Assembly (NCBI RefSeq): GCF_009720725.1
Contig: NZ_WNKT01000005.1
Span: 1 to 64,000 of the forward strand
Direction: 5' to 3'
Origin: Allochromatium palmeri
GTDB lineage: Bacteria; Pseudomonadota; Gammaproteobacteria; Chromatiales; Chromatiaceae
DNA length: 64,000 nucleotides
The position numbers and the translations under genes are program-made. The notes under the pieces were generated by a model. The model was given only the letters and a program-made list of their open reading frames with translations. It did no database searches and was not told where the DNA came from. Shown here in pieces: positions 38,831 through 47,939 of this stretch; position 1 is the stretch's first letter; the number at the start of each line of letters is the position of its first letter.

Positions 38831-39447
38831 TCCTGGCCCTTGGTATTCATATCGCCGAGCCGGGCGATGAGTCCATCGATGCCGCTCTGACGGATCTCGG
38901 TGGCGAAGCTGCTGCGATAGTTGCCGACCAGGCTGGCGTTGTTGATGACCACGTCATAGACCTTCCAGCCGGCGCCGGCATTATGCATCCGATACTCGAC
39001 CGGAATGGGGGTCGATCCAGACTCACGGACTTCGGTCGAGACTGTCACCATCGTCGGACGGTTGCCCGGCTTGAGCGGCAGATAGCGGATATCCTGTCCC
39101 GAATAACTCAGGAGCGAGCGCGCATAGGTGCGGATGAGCACCTGCTTGAAACCATCGATCAGTTGACGCTGCTGGGCCGGTGTCGCCTGACGCCAGTACT
39201 GACCGACCGCGCCCTGAGTGATGCGCACGAAGTCGAAGTGCGGCAGGACGGTCGACTCGACCAGGGCATAGATCATGGCCGGATTGCGCTCGATCTCGGC
39301 ACGGCGCGCTTCGAGCGTGTTGAGCATGCGCTCGGTCGTGCGCTTGACCAGCGCGGTTGCCTCGTCCTGGGCGGCCAGCAGCGAACCGCTCCACACCAGC
39401 GATACCAGCACCAGGAGTCGAAGTAGAAAATGACGTCGTTGAAGCAT
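38827..39447 (-). CDS. mlaC: Phospholipid-binding periplasmic protein MlaC
   Basis: A 206-residue soluble carrier with a Sec signal (LLRLLVLVSLVWSGSLLAAQ). The Ttg2D/MlaC fold follows: RTTERMLNTLE, VLPHFDFVRITQGAVGQYWRQATPAQQRQL pattern, and a C-terminal YDVVINNASLVGNYRSSFA. It ferries phospholipids between outer-membrane MlaA and the inner-membrane MlaFEDB complex. The start overlaps the mlaD stop by one base (TAATG). Confidence 0.93.
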   Translation of the reverse strand: MLQRRHFLLRLLVLVSLVWSGSLLAAQDEATALVKRTTERMLNTLEARRAEIERNPAMIYALVESTVLPHFDFVRITQGAVGQYWRQATPAQQRQLIDGFKQVLIRTYARSLLSYSGQDIRYLPLKPGNRPTMVTVSTEVRESGSTPIPVEYRMHNAGAGWKVYDVVINNASLVGNYRSSFATEIRQSGIDGLIARLGDMNTKGQE

Positions 39448-39914
39448 TAGCCGCTCTCACCTGCTTTCTGGAAAAGAAACTGTCCGATCATCTGTTCGAG
39501 TACCAGCGCCGATTGCGTATGGACGATCTCGTCGCCATCGCGCAGCATCTCGGTGCTGCCGCCGGGTTCCAGACCGATGTACTGCTCGCCGAGCAGACCG
39601 GACGTGAAGATGTTGGCGAAGGTATCGTCCGGGATCGAATCGATCGTCGCGTCGATCCGTAGCGAGACCACCGCCTCGTAGGTGTCCTTGTCGAACCGTA
39701 CCGAGTCGACGCGCCCGATGCGCACCCCGGCCATGGTCACGGGCGCGCGCACCTTGAGACTACCGACATTGGCAAAGCGCGCCTGAAGCAGATAGCCTTC
39801 ACCAGACGTGTTCAGGCTGAGATTGCTCACATGCATGGCCAGAAAAAAAAGCGCGACCAAGCCCAGCGCCACGAAGGTGCCGACCATCAGTTCGAGGTTA
39901 CGTCGTTTAGCCAT
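39447..39914 (-). CDS. mlaD: MCE-domain lipid transporter subunit MlaD
   Basis: A 155-residue inner-membrane protein with one N-terminal helix (LMVGTFVALGLVALFFLAM) and a single MCE domain (ANVGSLKVRAPVTMAGVRIGRV; TSGLLGEQYIGLEPGG). It forms the hexameric ring that passes phospholipids between MlaE and MlaC. It starts 3 bases after the mlaE stop. Length and order match the family. Confidence 0.94.
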   Translation of the reverse strand: MAKRRNLELMVGTFVALGLVALFFLAMHVSNLSLNTSGEGYLLQARFANVGSLKVRAPVTMAGVRIGRVDSVRFDKDTYEAVVSLRIDATIDSIPDDTFANIFTSGLLGEQYIGLEPGGSTEMLRDGDEIVHTQSALVLEQMIGQFLFQKAGESG

Positions 39915-39917
39915 CCT

Positions 39918-40697
39918 TTAATCTCCGAACATCAGCGCCGTCAAGACGAAATCCAGCCCCAGCACCACCAGTGCCGCCTGCACCACCGAGCGCGTGGTCG
40001 AGCGGCTCACGCCCTCGGAGGTCGGCACCGTATCATAGCCCTGGAAGAGCGCGATCCAGGTCACGACCACACCGAAAGCCAGGCTCTTGAGCATGCCGTT
40101 GACCAGATCCTCGTCGAAATCGATCTTGGCCTGCATCTGGCTCCAGTACGCGCCTTCGTCGACGCCGAGCAGGCCCACGCCGACAAAATAGCCGCCCAGC
40201 ACGCCGACGGCGCTGAAGATGGCCGCCAGCAGGGGCATGGACAGCACCCCGCCGAGAAAACGCGGCACCAGGATACGTCGCACCGGATCGACCGCCATCA
40301 TCTCCAGCCCCGAGAGCTGTTCTGTGGCCTTCATGAGTCCGATCTCAGCGGTGAGCGCCGAACCGGCACGTCCGGCCACCAGCAGCGCCGTGACCACGGG
40401 TCCAAGTTCGCGCACCAGCGAGGCGGTGACCATGACCCCCAGACTCTCGGCAGCGCCGAACTGCGACAGCACATAATAGCCCTGAAGTGCCAGTACCATG
40501 CCGACGAACAGACCTGAGACGCCGACGATCAGCAGCGAGAGCACGCCGATATTGAACATCTGCTCCCAGAGCAGACGCGGACGACGCAGCACCTCGCCCA
40601 GACCGAGCAGGATCGCCAGCAGCAGCAGATGCCCGCGCCCGAGACGCTCCAGGGCTTCGAGCACACGGCGACCGAGCCGCGCCAGAGGGTCCAGCAT
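39918..40697 (-). CDS. mlaE: Lipid ABC transporter permease MlaE
   Basis: A 259-residue membrane protein of the MlaE/YrbE family with about five to six hydrophobic segments. The family motif VRELGPVVTALLVAGRAGSALTAEIGLMK and EQLSGLEMMAVDP are present. The ATG at 40697 shares one base with the mlaF stop (TGATG); a longer reading upstream is mlaF in another frame. It couples MlaF ATP hydrolysis to phospholipid movement at the inner membrane. Confidence 0.95.
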   Translation of the reverse strand: MLDPLARLGRRVLEALERLGRGHLLLLAILLGLGEVLRRPRLLWEQMFNIGVLSLLIVGVSGLFVGMVLALQGYYVLSQFGAAESLGVMVTASLVRELGPVVTALLVAGRAGSALTAEIGLMKATEQLSGLEMMAVDPVRRILVPRFLGGVLSMPLLAAIFSAVGVLGGYFVGVGLLGVDEGAYWSQMQAKIDFDEDLVNGMLKSLAFGVVVTWIALFQGYDTVPTSEGVSRSTTRSVVQAALVVLGLDFVLTALMFGD

Positions 40698-41575
40698 CAG
40701 CGCGCCCTCCGTGTCAGCAGATCCTCGGCCAGAGCAGGCGCCGGATAGTGAAAATGTACAGGTCCGTCCGGCAGACCGTCCATGAACTGACGCACCCACG
40801 CGGACTGATCGGCGGCCAGTGCGTCCGGCGTACCCCGGGCCACCACGCGGCCTTCGAAGATCACATAGAGATAATCGGCGATGCTCGCTGTTTCGCGCAC
40901 ATCGTGCGAGACCAGGATACTGGTCAGACCCGAGGCGTCGTTGAGCTGGCGGATGAGCGCCATCAGCATCCCCATCGAGATCGGATCCTGGCCGGTGAAG
41001 GGTTCATCATAGAGGATCATCATGGGATCGAGCGCGATCGCCCGCGCCAGGGCCACCCGGCGCGCCATGCCACCGGATAGCTCAGCCGGCATCAGATCGC
41101 GCGCTCCGCGCAGACCGACGGCTTCGAGCTTGAGCAGCACCAGCTTGCGCACCATCGACGCACTGAGATTGGTGTGCTCACGCAGTGGATAAGCGACATT
41201 GTCGAAGACGCTCAGATCGGTCAGGAGCGCGCCCGACTGAAAGAGCATCCCCATGCGCTGGCGCAGCCGGAAGAGTGCGGCCGTGTTGAGCCGCGTTACT
41301 TCCTGACCCGCGACGCGGATGGTTCCGGCGTCCGGGTGCAACTGCCCGGTGATGAGCTTGAGCAGGGTCGTCTTGCCGGTCCCGCTCGGCCCCATCACCG
41401 CCGTCACTGTGCCACGCCGGATGTCGAGATCGAGATCCTCGAAGATGACGCGCTCGCCACGGCGAAAACACAGACCACGGATCTCGACGAGCACCTCCGG
41501 GCGTGCGTCGACGGCATCGCTCGACACCGGCCGGCGCTCCAAGACGCGATCTGACTCAAGTCCTTGTCCGGCCAT
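40697..41575 (-). CDS. mlaF: Phospholipid ABC transporter ATPase MlaF
   Basis: A 292-residue ATPase with Walker A GPSGTGKTT, Q-loop MLFQSGALLTDLSVFDN, signature ELSGGMARRVALARAIA, Walker B MILYDEPFTGQDP and switch His in LVSHDVRE. SGALLTDLSVFDNVAYPLREHT is characteristic of MlaF. Residues 1-28 and about 265-292 extend beyond the usual length of about 269. GGAG lies just before the ATG. It is first in the mla-murA-his run, with a 242-base divergent gap to kdsD. Confidence 0.94.
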   Translation of the reverse strand: MAGQGLESDRVLERRPVSSDAVDARPEVLVEIRGLCFRRGERVIFEDLDLDIRRGTVTAVMGPSGTGKTTLLKLITGQLHPDAGTIRVAGQEVTRLNTAALFRLRQRMGMLFQSGALLTDLSVFDNVAYPLREHTNLSASMVRKLVLLKLEAVGLRGARDLMPAELSGGMARRVALARAIALDPMMILYDEPFTGQDPISMGMLMALIRQLNDASGLTSILVSHDVRETASIADYLYVIFEGRVVARGTPDALAADQSAWVRQFMDGLPDGPVHFHYPAPALAEDLLTRRAR

Positions 41576-41588
41576 GGTCTCCAGCGTT

Positions 41589-41605
41589 TTGATTTAAAAA
41601 ATCAA
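41589..41605. repeat. AT-rich inverted repeat just upstream of mlaF
   Basis: TTGATTT-AAA-AAATCAA, a perfect 7-base inverted repeat with a 3-base centre in an otherwise GC-rich region, ends 14 bases from the mlaF start codon. It could be an operator or a small 5'-leader structure affecting translation. No regulator is assigned. Confidence 0.5.
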
Positions 41606-41625
41606 TTTTCATCTCCTAAGGAGGC

Positions 41626-41725
41626 AGGCGTCAAGAAATGTCGACGAGATCCGCCGCCATCAAATGAGAGCGGCGGCCTTCAGATTTGCCCGATGTCCTC
41701 GGCAATCCTGTTAATCTTGACGCCT
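41626..41725. repeat. Spaced 10-base inverted repeat in the mlaF-kdsD gap
   Basis: AGGCGTCAAG at 41626-41635 is repeated exactly in inverse (CTTGACGCCT) at 41716-41725, 80 bases away. Both arms have a partial GGAGG next to them. The pair lies in the divergent gap between mlaF and kdsD and may be two sites for one regulator or a leader RNA structure; the sequence does not decide. Confidence 0.4.
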
Positions 41726-41817
41726 CCTGTCGATGCGTGCGGCGTCTTGAAACTGCGCAATCGGCGCTCGCCCGTTAGACACCAAGTCACACTGAACCCA
41801 GCTGGATACCGCTCCGC

Positions 41818-42837
41818 ATGACTGAACGACGACAACTCGGCACGTCTCCGCCCGCGCTCACACCCGAGCAGGCCGCTCAGATCAAGCAACTCGGGCGTGC
41901 TGTGATCGAGACCGAGGCGAACGCGGTCGCGGCACTCGCGGCGCGGATGGATGAGACCTTCGTGGCCGCCTGTCGCTACATGCTCGCCTGCGACGGGCGC
42001 ATCGTGGTGCTCGGCATGGGCAAGTCCGGTCATATCGGCGGCAAGATCGCCGCCACCCTGGCCAGCACCGGCAGCCCGGCGTTCTTCGTCCATCCGGGCG
42101 AGGCCAGCCACGGTGATCTGGGCATGATCACCCCGCGCGACGTGGTGCTGGCCATTTCGAACTCGGGCGAGACCGATGAGCTGCTGACCATCCTGCCGCT
42201 CATCAAGCGCCTCGGCGTGCCCCTGATCGCCATGACCGGCCGGCGCGGTTCCACATTGGCGCGCGAGGCCGATGTCGATCTCGACATCAGCGTCGCCATG
42301 GAAGCCTGTCCACTGGGTCTGGCACCGACCTCCAGCACCACGGCGGCGCTGGCCATGGGCGATGCGCTGGCCATCGCGCTGCTCGAAAGTCGCGGCTTCA
42401 CTGCCGAGGACTTCGCCCGCTCCCATCCGGCCGGCAGTCTCGGACGGCGTCTGTTGCTGCATGTCGACGACGTGATGCACCAGGGTGTCCGCCTGCCCTG
42501 GGTCGCGCTCGGCACCTCGCTGCTCGATACGCTGGAGGAGATCTCGCGCAAGGGGCTGGGCATGAGTGCCGTGGTAAACCCGGATGGCACCCTGGCCGGG
42601 GTCTTCACCGATGGCGATCTGCGCCGCACCCTCGATCGCGGCATCGATGTCCACCAGACCCTGGTCGACACGGTCATGACGCGCCAGTGCGCGACCATCG
42701 AATCAGGCGCTCTGGCTGTCGAGGCGGTGCGGCTCATGGAGTCGCGCGCCATCAATGGACTGCTGGTGGTCGATGCCAAGAGGCGTCTGATCGGGGCGCT
42801 CAACATGCACGACCTGCTGCGCGCCGGGGTCGTCTGA
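41818..42837 (+). CDS. kdsD: D-arabinose-5-phosphate isomerase
   Basis: A 339-residue enzyme making arabinose 5-phosphate for Kdo, the inner sugar of LPS. An N-terminal SIS domain (VLGMGKSGHIGGKIAATLASTG; SNSGETDELL) is followed by two CBS domains (about 215-270 and 280-335; GMSAVVNPDGTLAGVFTDGDLRR). This is the standard KdsD layout. It opens the plus-strand kdsD-kdsC-lptC-lptA-lptB cluster, with 105 bases before kdsC. Confidence 0.95.
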   Translation: MTERRQLGTSPPALTPEQAAQIKQLGRAVIETEANAVAALAARMDETFVAACRYMLACDGRIVVLGMGKSGHIGGKIAATLASTGSPAFFVHPGEASHGDLGMITPRDVVLAISNSGETDELLTILPLIKRLGVPLIAMTGRRGSTLAREADVDLDISVAMEACPLGLAPTSSTTAALAMGDALAIALLESRGFTAEDFARSHPAGSLGRRLLLHVDDVMHQGVRLPWVALGTSLLDTLEEISRKGLGMSAVVNPDGTLAGVFTDGDLRRTLDRGIDVHQTLVDTVMTRQCATIESGALAVEAVRLMESRAINGLLVVDAKRRLIGALNMHDLLRAGVV

Positions 42838-42942
42838 GACCGTGCGCGGGGTCGAATGTACACCGACGGCGAGCGCGCGTGTATTGACCAGGCTCCCCGA
42901 AGCGGCTACAAGGGCACGCATTTCAACCCAGGACGCGATTCA

Positions 42943-43464
42943 ATGACAGAGATTCGAGAACGCGCCTCGCGCATCCGGCTGGTCATCTTCGACGTCGATG
43001 GCGTACTCACCGACGGCAGTCTGTTCCTCGGCGACGACGGCCAGGAATACAAGGCGTTCAACTCACGCGACGGTCACGGCATGGTCCTGCTCCAGGAGAG
43101 TGGGATACGACTGGCCGTGATTACCGGACGCACCTCCAATGTCGTACAGATGCGCATGGAGAGCCTGGGCGTCTCGGACATTTTCCAAGGCTATCGTCAC
43201 AAGCTCCCGGCCTATGAACAGCTCAAACAGCGCCATGGATTCGACGACGCGCAGGTCGCCTATGTCGGCGACGATGTCATCGACCTGCCGGTGATGCGTC
43301 AGGTCGGACTGGCGATCGCGGTCGCCGACGCCGATCCCAGGGTGCGCGAGCTGGCCCACTGGCGCACCACGGCGCCCGGCGGACGTGGCGCGGCACGCGA
43401 GGTCTGTGAACTCATCCTCGACGCCCAGGGACATCTCGAACCGCTGCTGGCCGCATATTCATGA
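42943..43464 (+). CDS. kdsC: 3-deoxy-D-manno-octulosonate 8-phosphate phosphatase
   Basis: A 173-residue HAD-family phosphatase releasing Kdo from Kdo-8-P. The catalytic motif FDVDGVLTDG holds Asp17 and Asp19; TGRTSNVV and YVGDDVIDLPVM are motifs II and IV. There is no cap domain, as expected for the tetrameric KdsC. The start at 42943 matches the family N-terminus; the upstream open frame is non-homologous. The stop overlaps the lptC start by 4 bases. Confidence 0.95.
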   Translation: MTEIRERASRIRLVIFDVDGVLTDGSLFLGDDGQEYKAFNSRDGHGMVLLQESGIRLAVITGRTSNVVQMRMESLGVSDIFQGYRHKLPAYEQLKQRHGFDDAQVAYVGDDVIDLPVMRQVGLAIAVADADPRVRELAHWRTTAPGGRGAAREVCELILDAQGHLEPLLAAYS

Positions 43465-44075
43465 CCCGTTTCGCCGAGCGTCAGGACGGAGCGCGCCGTC
43501 AATGGCTGCTCGGGATCGGCTTTGCGCTCGTCGGTCTCGGCGCCTGGTGGCAGCTGCACAGGCTCCCTGACGACGAGGCCGTTCAAGCGCCCCGCGAGCG
43601 ACGGCCCGATTATATCGTCCAAGGACTGTCGGCCCTGGAAACCGACGCCACCGGCGAACCGAGTCGTCGCCTGAAGGCCGAGCGATTGCGTCACTATGCC
43701 GACGAGGATCTCTCCGAACTCGACGAGCCGCGCCTGGTACTCTATCGCCCTGACGGCCCGCCGTGGTTCGCGCAGGCGCGGCTCGGGACGGTACAGGCCG
43801 AAGGCGATCAGGTGCAACTGAGCGGCGCCGTGCGGCTCGATCGCGAGGCTGACGCCAGCAACCGCCCGATGCACCTGGAAACCGAGCGCCTGGACATCTG
43901 GCGTCAGACGGGACTGGCCGAGACCGATCTGCCGGTGCGTATCGACAGTGACGGTGACTGGGTGACCGCCAATGGGATGCGACTGTGGTATCTGCAGGAT
44001 GCCGCGCGCACCAGTTTTTACGGACGCGCCCGTATCCGCATTTCACCCGAACACGAACGCACTCCCGACCGATGA
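43461..44075 (+). CDS. lptC: LPS export protein LptC
   Basis: A 204-residue single-pass inner-membrane protein with a TM helix near residues 14-30 (WLLGIGFALVGLGAWW) and a periplasmic beta-jellyroll (YIVQGLSALETDATGEPSRRLKAERLRHY pattern). It receives LPS from LptB2FG and passes it to LptA. The ATG overlaps the kdsC stop by 4 bases. Sequence conservation in LptC is low; the gene order settles the call. Confidence 0.92.
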   Translation: MTRFAERQDGARRQWLLGIGFALVGLGAWWQLHRLPDDEAVQAPRERRPDYIVQGLSALETDATGEPSRRLKAERLRHYADEDLSELDEPRLVLYRPDGPPWFAQARLGTVQAEGDQVQLSGAVRLDREADASNRPMHLETERLDIWRQTGLAETDLPVRIDSDGDWVTANGMRLWYLQDAARTSFYGRARIRISPEHERTPDR

Positions 44076-44083
44076 GGCGTCCC

Positions 44084-44617
44084 ATGCTTTCAAGTGCATC
44101 CAAGCGGCGACGCGGCTGGACCGGTTCGGCGCAATGGTCGATCCTCGGTCTCCTGCTCAGCCTTGGCGCCGGTTTCGGCGCGAGCGTCTGGGCGCTCGAA
44201 GAAGACGCCCGGCAGCCGATCTATATCGAGGCCGATGAGGTCGAGGTGCGCGAGTCTGACAGCACCAGCATCTATGTCGGCAACGTCCAGGTCGACCAGG
44301 GCAGCATGCAACTGCTCGCCGAGCATGTGACCGTCTATCATCGCCAGGACCGCCAGCCACGTCTGATCATCGCGCTCGGCCAGCCGGCCAGCTACAAGCA
44401 GTTGCTCGATGACGATCAGGGCGAGGTCCAAGCTTTCGCCAAGCGCATGGAATACGATGCCGACAAGGACGAACTGGTGCTGATCGGCGAGGGGCTGCTG
44501 ATCCAGGGCGAGGATCGACTCACGGGCGAGCGCATTCTCTATGATCGCGCGAAGGCCCGCTTTCGCGCCGGCGGTGCGGGCCGGGTCAAGATCAGCATCA
44601 CCCCGGACTCACAATGA
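44084..44617 (+). CDS. lptA: LPS transport periplasmic protein LptA
   Basis: A 177-residue OstA-like protein with a signal peptide ([21 protein letters not shown]). The repeated beta-jellyroll begins [30 protein letters not shown] and ends in GRVKISITP. It forms the LPS bridge across the periplasm. I chose ATG 44084, which has GAGG 6 bases upstream; an in-frame ATG at 44072, overlapping the lptC stop, has no ribosome site but is possible. The stop overlaps lptB by 4 bases. Confidence 0.93.
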   Translation: MLSSASKRRRGWTGSAQWSILGLLLSLGAGFGASVWALEEDARQPIYIEADEVEVRESDSTSIYVGNVQVDQGSMQLLAEHVTVYHRQDRQPRLIIALGQPASYKQLLDDDQGEVQAFAKRMEYDADKDELVLIGEGLLIQGEDRLTGERILYDRAKARFRAGGAGRVKISITPDSQ

Positions 44618-45339
44618 GCGGTCTGCGTGCCGAACACTTGATGAAGCACTACGGCAGCCGCCAGGTACTCCAGGACGTCAGCGTTCAGGTCGAGCCGGGC
44701 GAGGTCGTGGGCCTGCTCGGACCCAATGGTGCGGGCAAGACGACCTGCTTTTATCTGATCGTCGGTCTGATCCATGCCGATCAGGGCCGCATCCTGCTCG
44801 ACGAGCGCGATCTCACGCGCCTGCCCATGCATGCTCGGGCGCGCGCCGGGCTGAGCTATCTGGCCCAGGAGCCGTCAGTCTTCCGCAAGCTGAGCGCGCG
44901 TGAGAACATTCTGGCCATCCTGGAGACGCGACGCGATCTCAAACGCGGTGAGCGCGAAGCGCGCAGTGAGCGCCTGCTGGAGGAACTGGGCATCGCGCAT
45001 GTCGCCGATTCACTCGCGCTCAGTCTCTCGGGCGGTGAGCGCCGGCGGCTGGAGATCGCACGCGCCCTGGCGGTCGAGCCAAGCGTGATGCTGCTCGATG
45101 AGCCATTCGCCGGTGTCGACCCAATCGCCGTCGGCGATATCAAAGCCATCGTCACGCATCTGCGCGACCGCTCCATCGGCGTACTCATCACTGACCATAA
45201 TGTGCGCGAAACGCTCGATATCTGCGACCGCGGCTACATTCTCGGCGCCGGCACCGTGATCGCTGCCGGCGCGCCGGCTGAGCTGCTGGCCAACCAGCGG
45301 GTGCGCGATGTCTATCTAGGCGCCGATTTTTCCATGTAG
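44614..45339 (+). CDS. lptB: LPS export ABC transporter ATPase LptB
   Basis: A 241-residue ATPase with Walker A GPNGAGKT (36-43), Q-loop [13 protein letters not shown], signature [16 protein letters not shown], Walker [13 protein letters not shown] and [10 protein letters not shown]. It powers extraction of LPS by LptFG, whose genes are not in this window. The start overlaps lptA (ATGA). 74 bases separate it from rpoN. Confidence 0.97.
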   Translation: MSGLRAEHLMKHYGSRQVLQDVSVQVEPGEVVGLLGPNGAGKTTCFYLIVGLIHADQGRILLDERDLTRLPMHARARAGLSYLAQEPSVFRKLSARENILAILETRRDLKRGEREARSERLLEELGIAHVADSLALSLSGGERRRLEIARALAVEPSVMLLDEPFAGVDPIAVGDIKAIVTHLRDRSIGVLITDHNVRETLDICDRGYILGAGTVIAAGAPAELLANQRVRDVYLGADFSM

Positions 45340-45413
45340 ACTAGACTCAGTAGACAGGCACCCTTATTGCTAAATCACGCTAAACGGACCACGATCAGAC
45401 GCCCACTCGATCC

Positions 45414-46898
45414 ATGAAGCCATCCATTCAGCTTCGTCTCAGTCAGCAACTCACCATGACGCCCCAGTTGCAGCAAGCCATCAAGCTGCTGCAACTGTCG
45501 ACGCTTGAGTTGCAACATGAGATCCAGGAGGCGCTCGAAAGCAACCTCATGCTGGAGGACGGCGAGGAATCCGAACGCTTCAAGTCCAGCGAAACCGAGG
45601 AGACTCGCCTGTCGCAACGTGATGGCGAGGACCAGCGCGCGCCTGAGTCCGAAGCGAGCGTTGATCGCGAGGTGCGGGCCGAATCCAACGACATGCCCGA
45701 TGAACTGCCGGTCGACACCCAATGGAGTGACGTCTTCGACAGCTATCTGCCGCCCTCGTCGCACGGCGCGGACGACGGCTCGGACTATGATCCGCTGCTC
45801 CACCGCTCGCGTCCGCAGACGCTGTGGGACCATCTGACCTGGCAGTTGAACCTCAGCCGGCTGAGCGAGCGCGATTTCATGATCGCCCAGACCGTCATCG
45901 ATGCCATCGACGCCGATGGCTATCTGCGCGCGGATACTGAAGAATTGCTGGCCACCATCGATAATCCCACGATCGACATCGATGAGATCGAGGCCCAGAT
46001 CCATCGCGTCCAGTCGCTCGATCCGGCCGGCGTCGGCGCACGCGACCTGCGCGAGTGTCTGCTGATCCAGTTGCGCCAGCTACCCGCCGGAACACCCTGG
46101 CGCGATCTGGCCATCGCTGTCTGCGATCAGGGCTTCGAGCACCTGCCGCGCGGCGACCTCAACGCCCTCTCGCGCTTGCTCAAGGACTCCGAGCGCGATC
46201 TGGGCGGCGCGCTCGATCTCATCCGCAGTCTCAATCCGAAGCCGGGACGCTTGATCGAGGAGGCCCCATCGGAGTACGTTGTACCCGACATCTTCGTGCG
46301 CAAGACAGAGGGCCGCTGGCAGGTCGAGTTGAACCCCGATATCACACCCAGACTCAGGGTCAATGCCGACTATGCGCGCCTGATCCGCCGCGCCGATCAG
46401 AGCGCCGACGGTCAGACGCTCAAAAGTCATCTCCAGGAGGCGCGCTGGTTCATCAAGAGCCTGGCGAGCCGCAACGACACGGTACTGCGCGTGGGAGCCA
46501 AGATCGTCGAGATGCAACAGGATTTTCTCGAACATGGCGACGAGGGGATGCGCCCCATGGTGCTGCGCGACATCGCCGAGGCCCTGGAGCTGCATGAGTC
46601 GACCATCTCGCGCGTGACCACGCAGAAGTACATGCATACGCCACGAGGCACCTTCGAACTCAAATATTTCTTTTCATCCCACGTCAACACCACCTCTGGC
46701 GGCGAATGCTCGTCGACGGCGATTCGCGCCCTGATCCGCAAGCTGATCGCGGGAGAATCCCCGCGCAAGCCACTCAGCGACAACAAAATTGCCGAGGAAC
46801 TGGCGGACCAGGGCATCAACGTCGCGCGCCGAACAGTCGCCAAATACCGCGAGGCTATGGGTATCCCAGCCTCGAGTGAGCGCAAACGCCTGGCTTGA
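45414..46898 (+). CDS. rpoN: RNA polymerase sigma-54 factor
   Basis: A 494-residue sigma-54 factor. Region I is Gln/Leu-rich (SQQLTMTPQLQQAIKLLQLS) and binds activators. An acidic region II follows (about 50-110), then the core-binding domain and helix-turn-helix (LHESTISRVTTQKYMHTPRGTF). The RpoN box ARRTVAKYRE at residues 471-480 recognises the -24 element. It controls nitrogen and other regulons and is followed by hpf and ptsN, the usual arrangement. Confidence 0.97.
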   Translation: MKPSIQLRLSQQLTMTPQLQQAIKLLQLSTLELQHEIQEALESNLMLEDGEESERFKSSETEETRLSQRDGEDQRAPESEASVDREVRAESNDMPDELPVDTQWSDVFDSYLPPSSHGADDGSDYDPLLHRSRPQTLWDHLTWQLNLSRLSERDFMIAQTVIDAIDADGYLRADTEELLATIDNPTIDIDEIEAQIHRVQSLDPAGVGARDLRECLLIQLRQLPAGTPWRDLAIAVCDQGFEHLPRGDLNALSRLLKDSERDLGGALDLIRSLNPKPGRLIEEAPSEYVVPDIFVRKTEGRWQVELNPDITPRLRVNADYARLIRRADQSADGQTLKSHLQEARWFIKSLASRNDTVLRVGAKIVEMQQDFLEHGDEGMRPMVLRDIAEALELHESTISRVTTQKYMHTPRGTFELKYFFSSHVNTTSGGECSSTAIRALIRKLIAGESPRKPLSDNKIAEELADQGINVARRTVAKYREAMGIPASSERKRLA

Positions 46899-46928
46899 CA
46901 GGCCGTTTGAACCTTATGAAGGAGTCCA

Positions 46929-47258
46929 ATGATGCAAATCAACCTGACGGGTCACCACATCGACGTCACCGATGCGCTGAAGTCCTATGTCGACAGCAAA
47001 TTCGAGCGTCTTGCACGCCATTTCGACCACGTCATCAATGCCCATGTCGTCCTAACCGTGGAGAAGCTCCAGCAAAAGGCCGAGGCCACGCTCCATGTCA
47101 ATGGCGGCAAGGTGTTCGCCGACTCCGTCCACGAGGACATGTATGCCGCCATCGATGGTCTGATCGACAAGCTCGATCGTCAGGTCATCCGCTATAAGGA
47201 AAAGCGCAGTAGCCATCGCGGTGGCGCCGTCAAGATCACTGAGCCTGAGGCCGAGTGA
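46929..47258 (+). CDS. hpf: Ribosome hibernation promoting factor
   Basis: A 109-residue short-form HPF/RaiA-type protein (MQINLTGHHIDVTDALKSYV at the N-terminus; DMYAAIDGLIDKLDRQVIRYKEK near the end). It binds the small ribosomal subunit in stationary phase and promotes inactive 100S dimers. AAGGAG lies 5 bases before the first of two ATG codons. It starts 30 bases after rpoN and is followed by a rho-independent terminator. Confidence 0.95.
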   Translation: MMQINLTGHHIDVTDALKSYVDSKFERLARHFDHVINAHVVLTVEKLQQKAEATLHVNGGKVFADSVHEDMYAAIDGLIDKLDRQVIRYKEKRSSHRGGAVKITEPEAE

Positions 47259-47314
47259 GATCAGCCGGTTCATCGCCCTGAAAGCGGCGTATCCTTGTAG
47301 CTAGGGCACAGGCC

Positions 47315-47355
47315 ACACCTCGGACGCATGCGTCGCTGACGTCCGGGGTGTTTTT
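47315..47355 (+). terminator. Rho-independent terminator after hpf
   Basis: ACACCTCGGAC (47315-47325) can pair with GTCCGGGGTGT (47341-47351), with one T-G wobble across 11 pairs and a 15-base loop, followed by a run of five T (47351-47355). It lies 56 bases past the hpf stop and 117 bases before ptsN, so it probably ends or attenuates the rpoN-hpf transcript. Confidence 0.8.
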
Positions 47356-47471
47356 CATTCTGAGGACCAAACACCCATGACCAGCATCGAATGCCGGCGC
47401 TATCCTGGCTGGATCAGTCATCGACCCCTGAGCGCCCGCCGGCGCTTCAGTGGCTAGCGGGAGCTGGAGCC

Positions 47472-47921
47472 ATGTTAGGCCCTGACCTGATCAACGAAGC
47501 CCGTATCGGATGCGGCCTCGAGATTGCCAGCAAGAAACGGCTACTCGAGACACTGGCCGAGCTGCTCGCCAGCGATCATCCCCGGCTTCAGACCGAAGCC
47601 ATCTTCGAGCGCCTGCTCGAACGCGAACGCCTTGGCAGCACCGGACTCGGTCACGGCATCGCCCTGCCCCACGCACGGGTGAAGGATGTCGGCGCAGTGA
47701 TCGGCGCCTTCGTGCAGACCGTTCAGGGCGTCGATTACGATGCCGCCGACGGCGAACCCGTCGACCTGGCGTTCGCGCTGCTCGTGCCCGAGGAGGCCAA
47801 TGAGGAACATCTGCGCCTGCTCGCGCATCTGGCCAGTCTGTTCAGCGACCCGAACGTGCGAGCCGGTTTGCGCGAGTCCAGCACTCGGGACGAGATCCTG
47901 CGAATTCTACGCGCCGTCTAG
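47472..47921 (+). CDS. ptsN: Nitrogen PTS EIIA component PtsN
   Basis: A 149-residue EIIA-Ntr regulator. The phospho-accepting His is in GHGIALPHARV (His67). Its phosphorylation state controls potassium uptake, sigma-54-linked functions and others in model bacteria. I chose ATG 47472 (MLGPDLINEARIG) with GGAG just upstream, which gives the normal family length; the frame is open 81 bases further up through the terminator region. It is followed by hprK after 18 bases. Confidence 0.95.
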   Translation: MLGPDLINEARIGCGLEIASKKRLLETLAELLASDHPRLQTEAIFERLLERERLGSTGLGHGIALPHARVKDVGAVIGAFVQTVQGVDYDAADGEPVDLAFALLVPEEANEEHLRLLAHLASLFSDPNVRAGLRESSTRDEILRILRAV

Positions 47922-47939
47922 GCCAGCCAGTTCGCCTCT

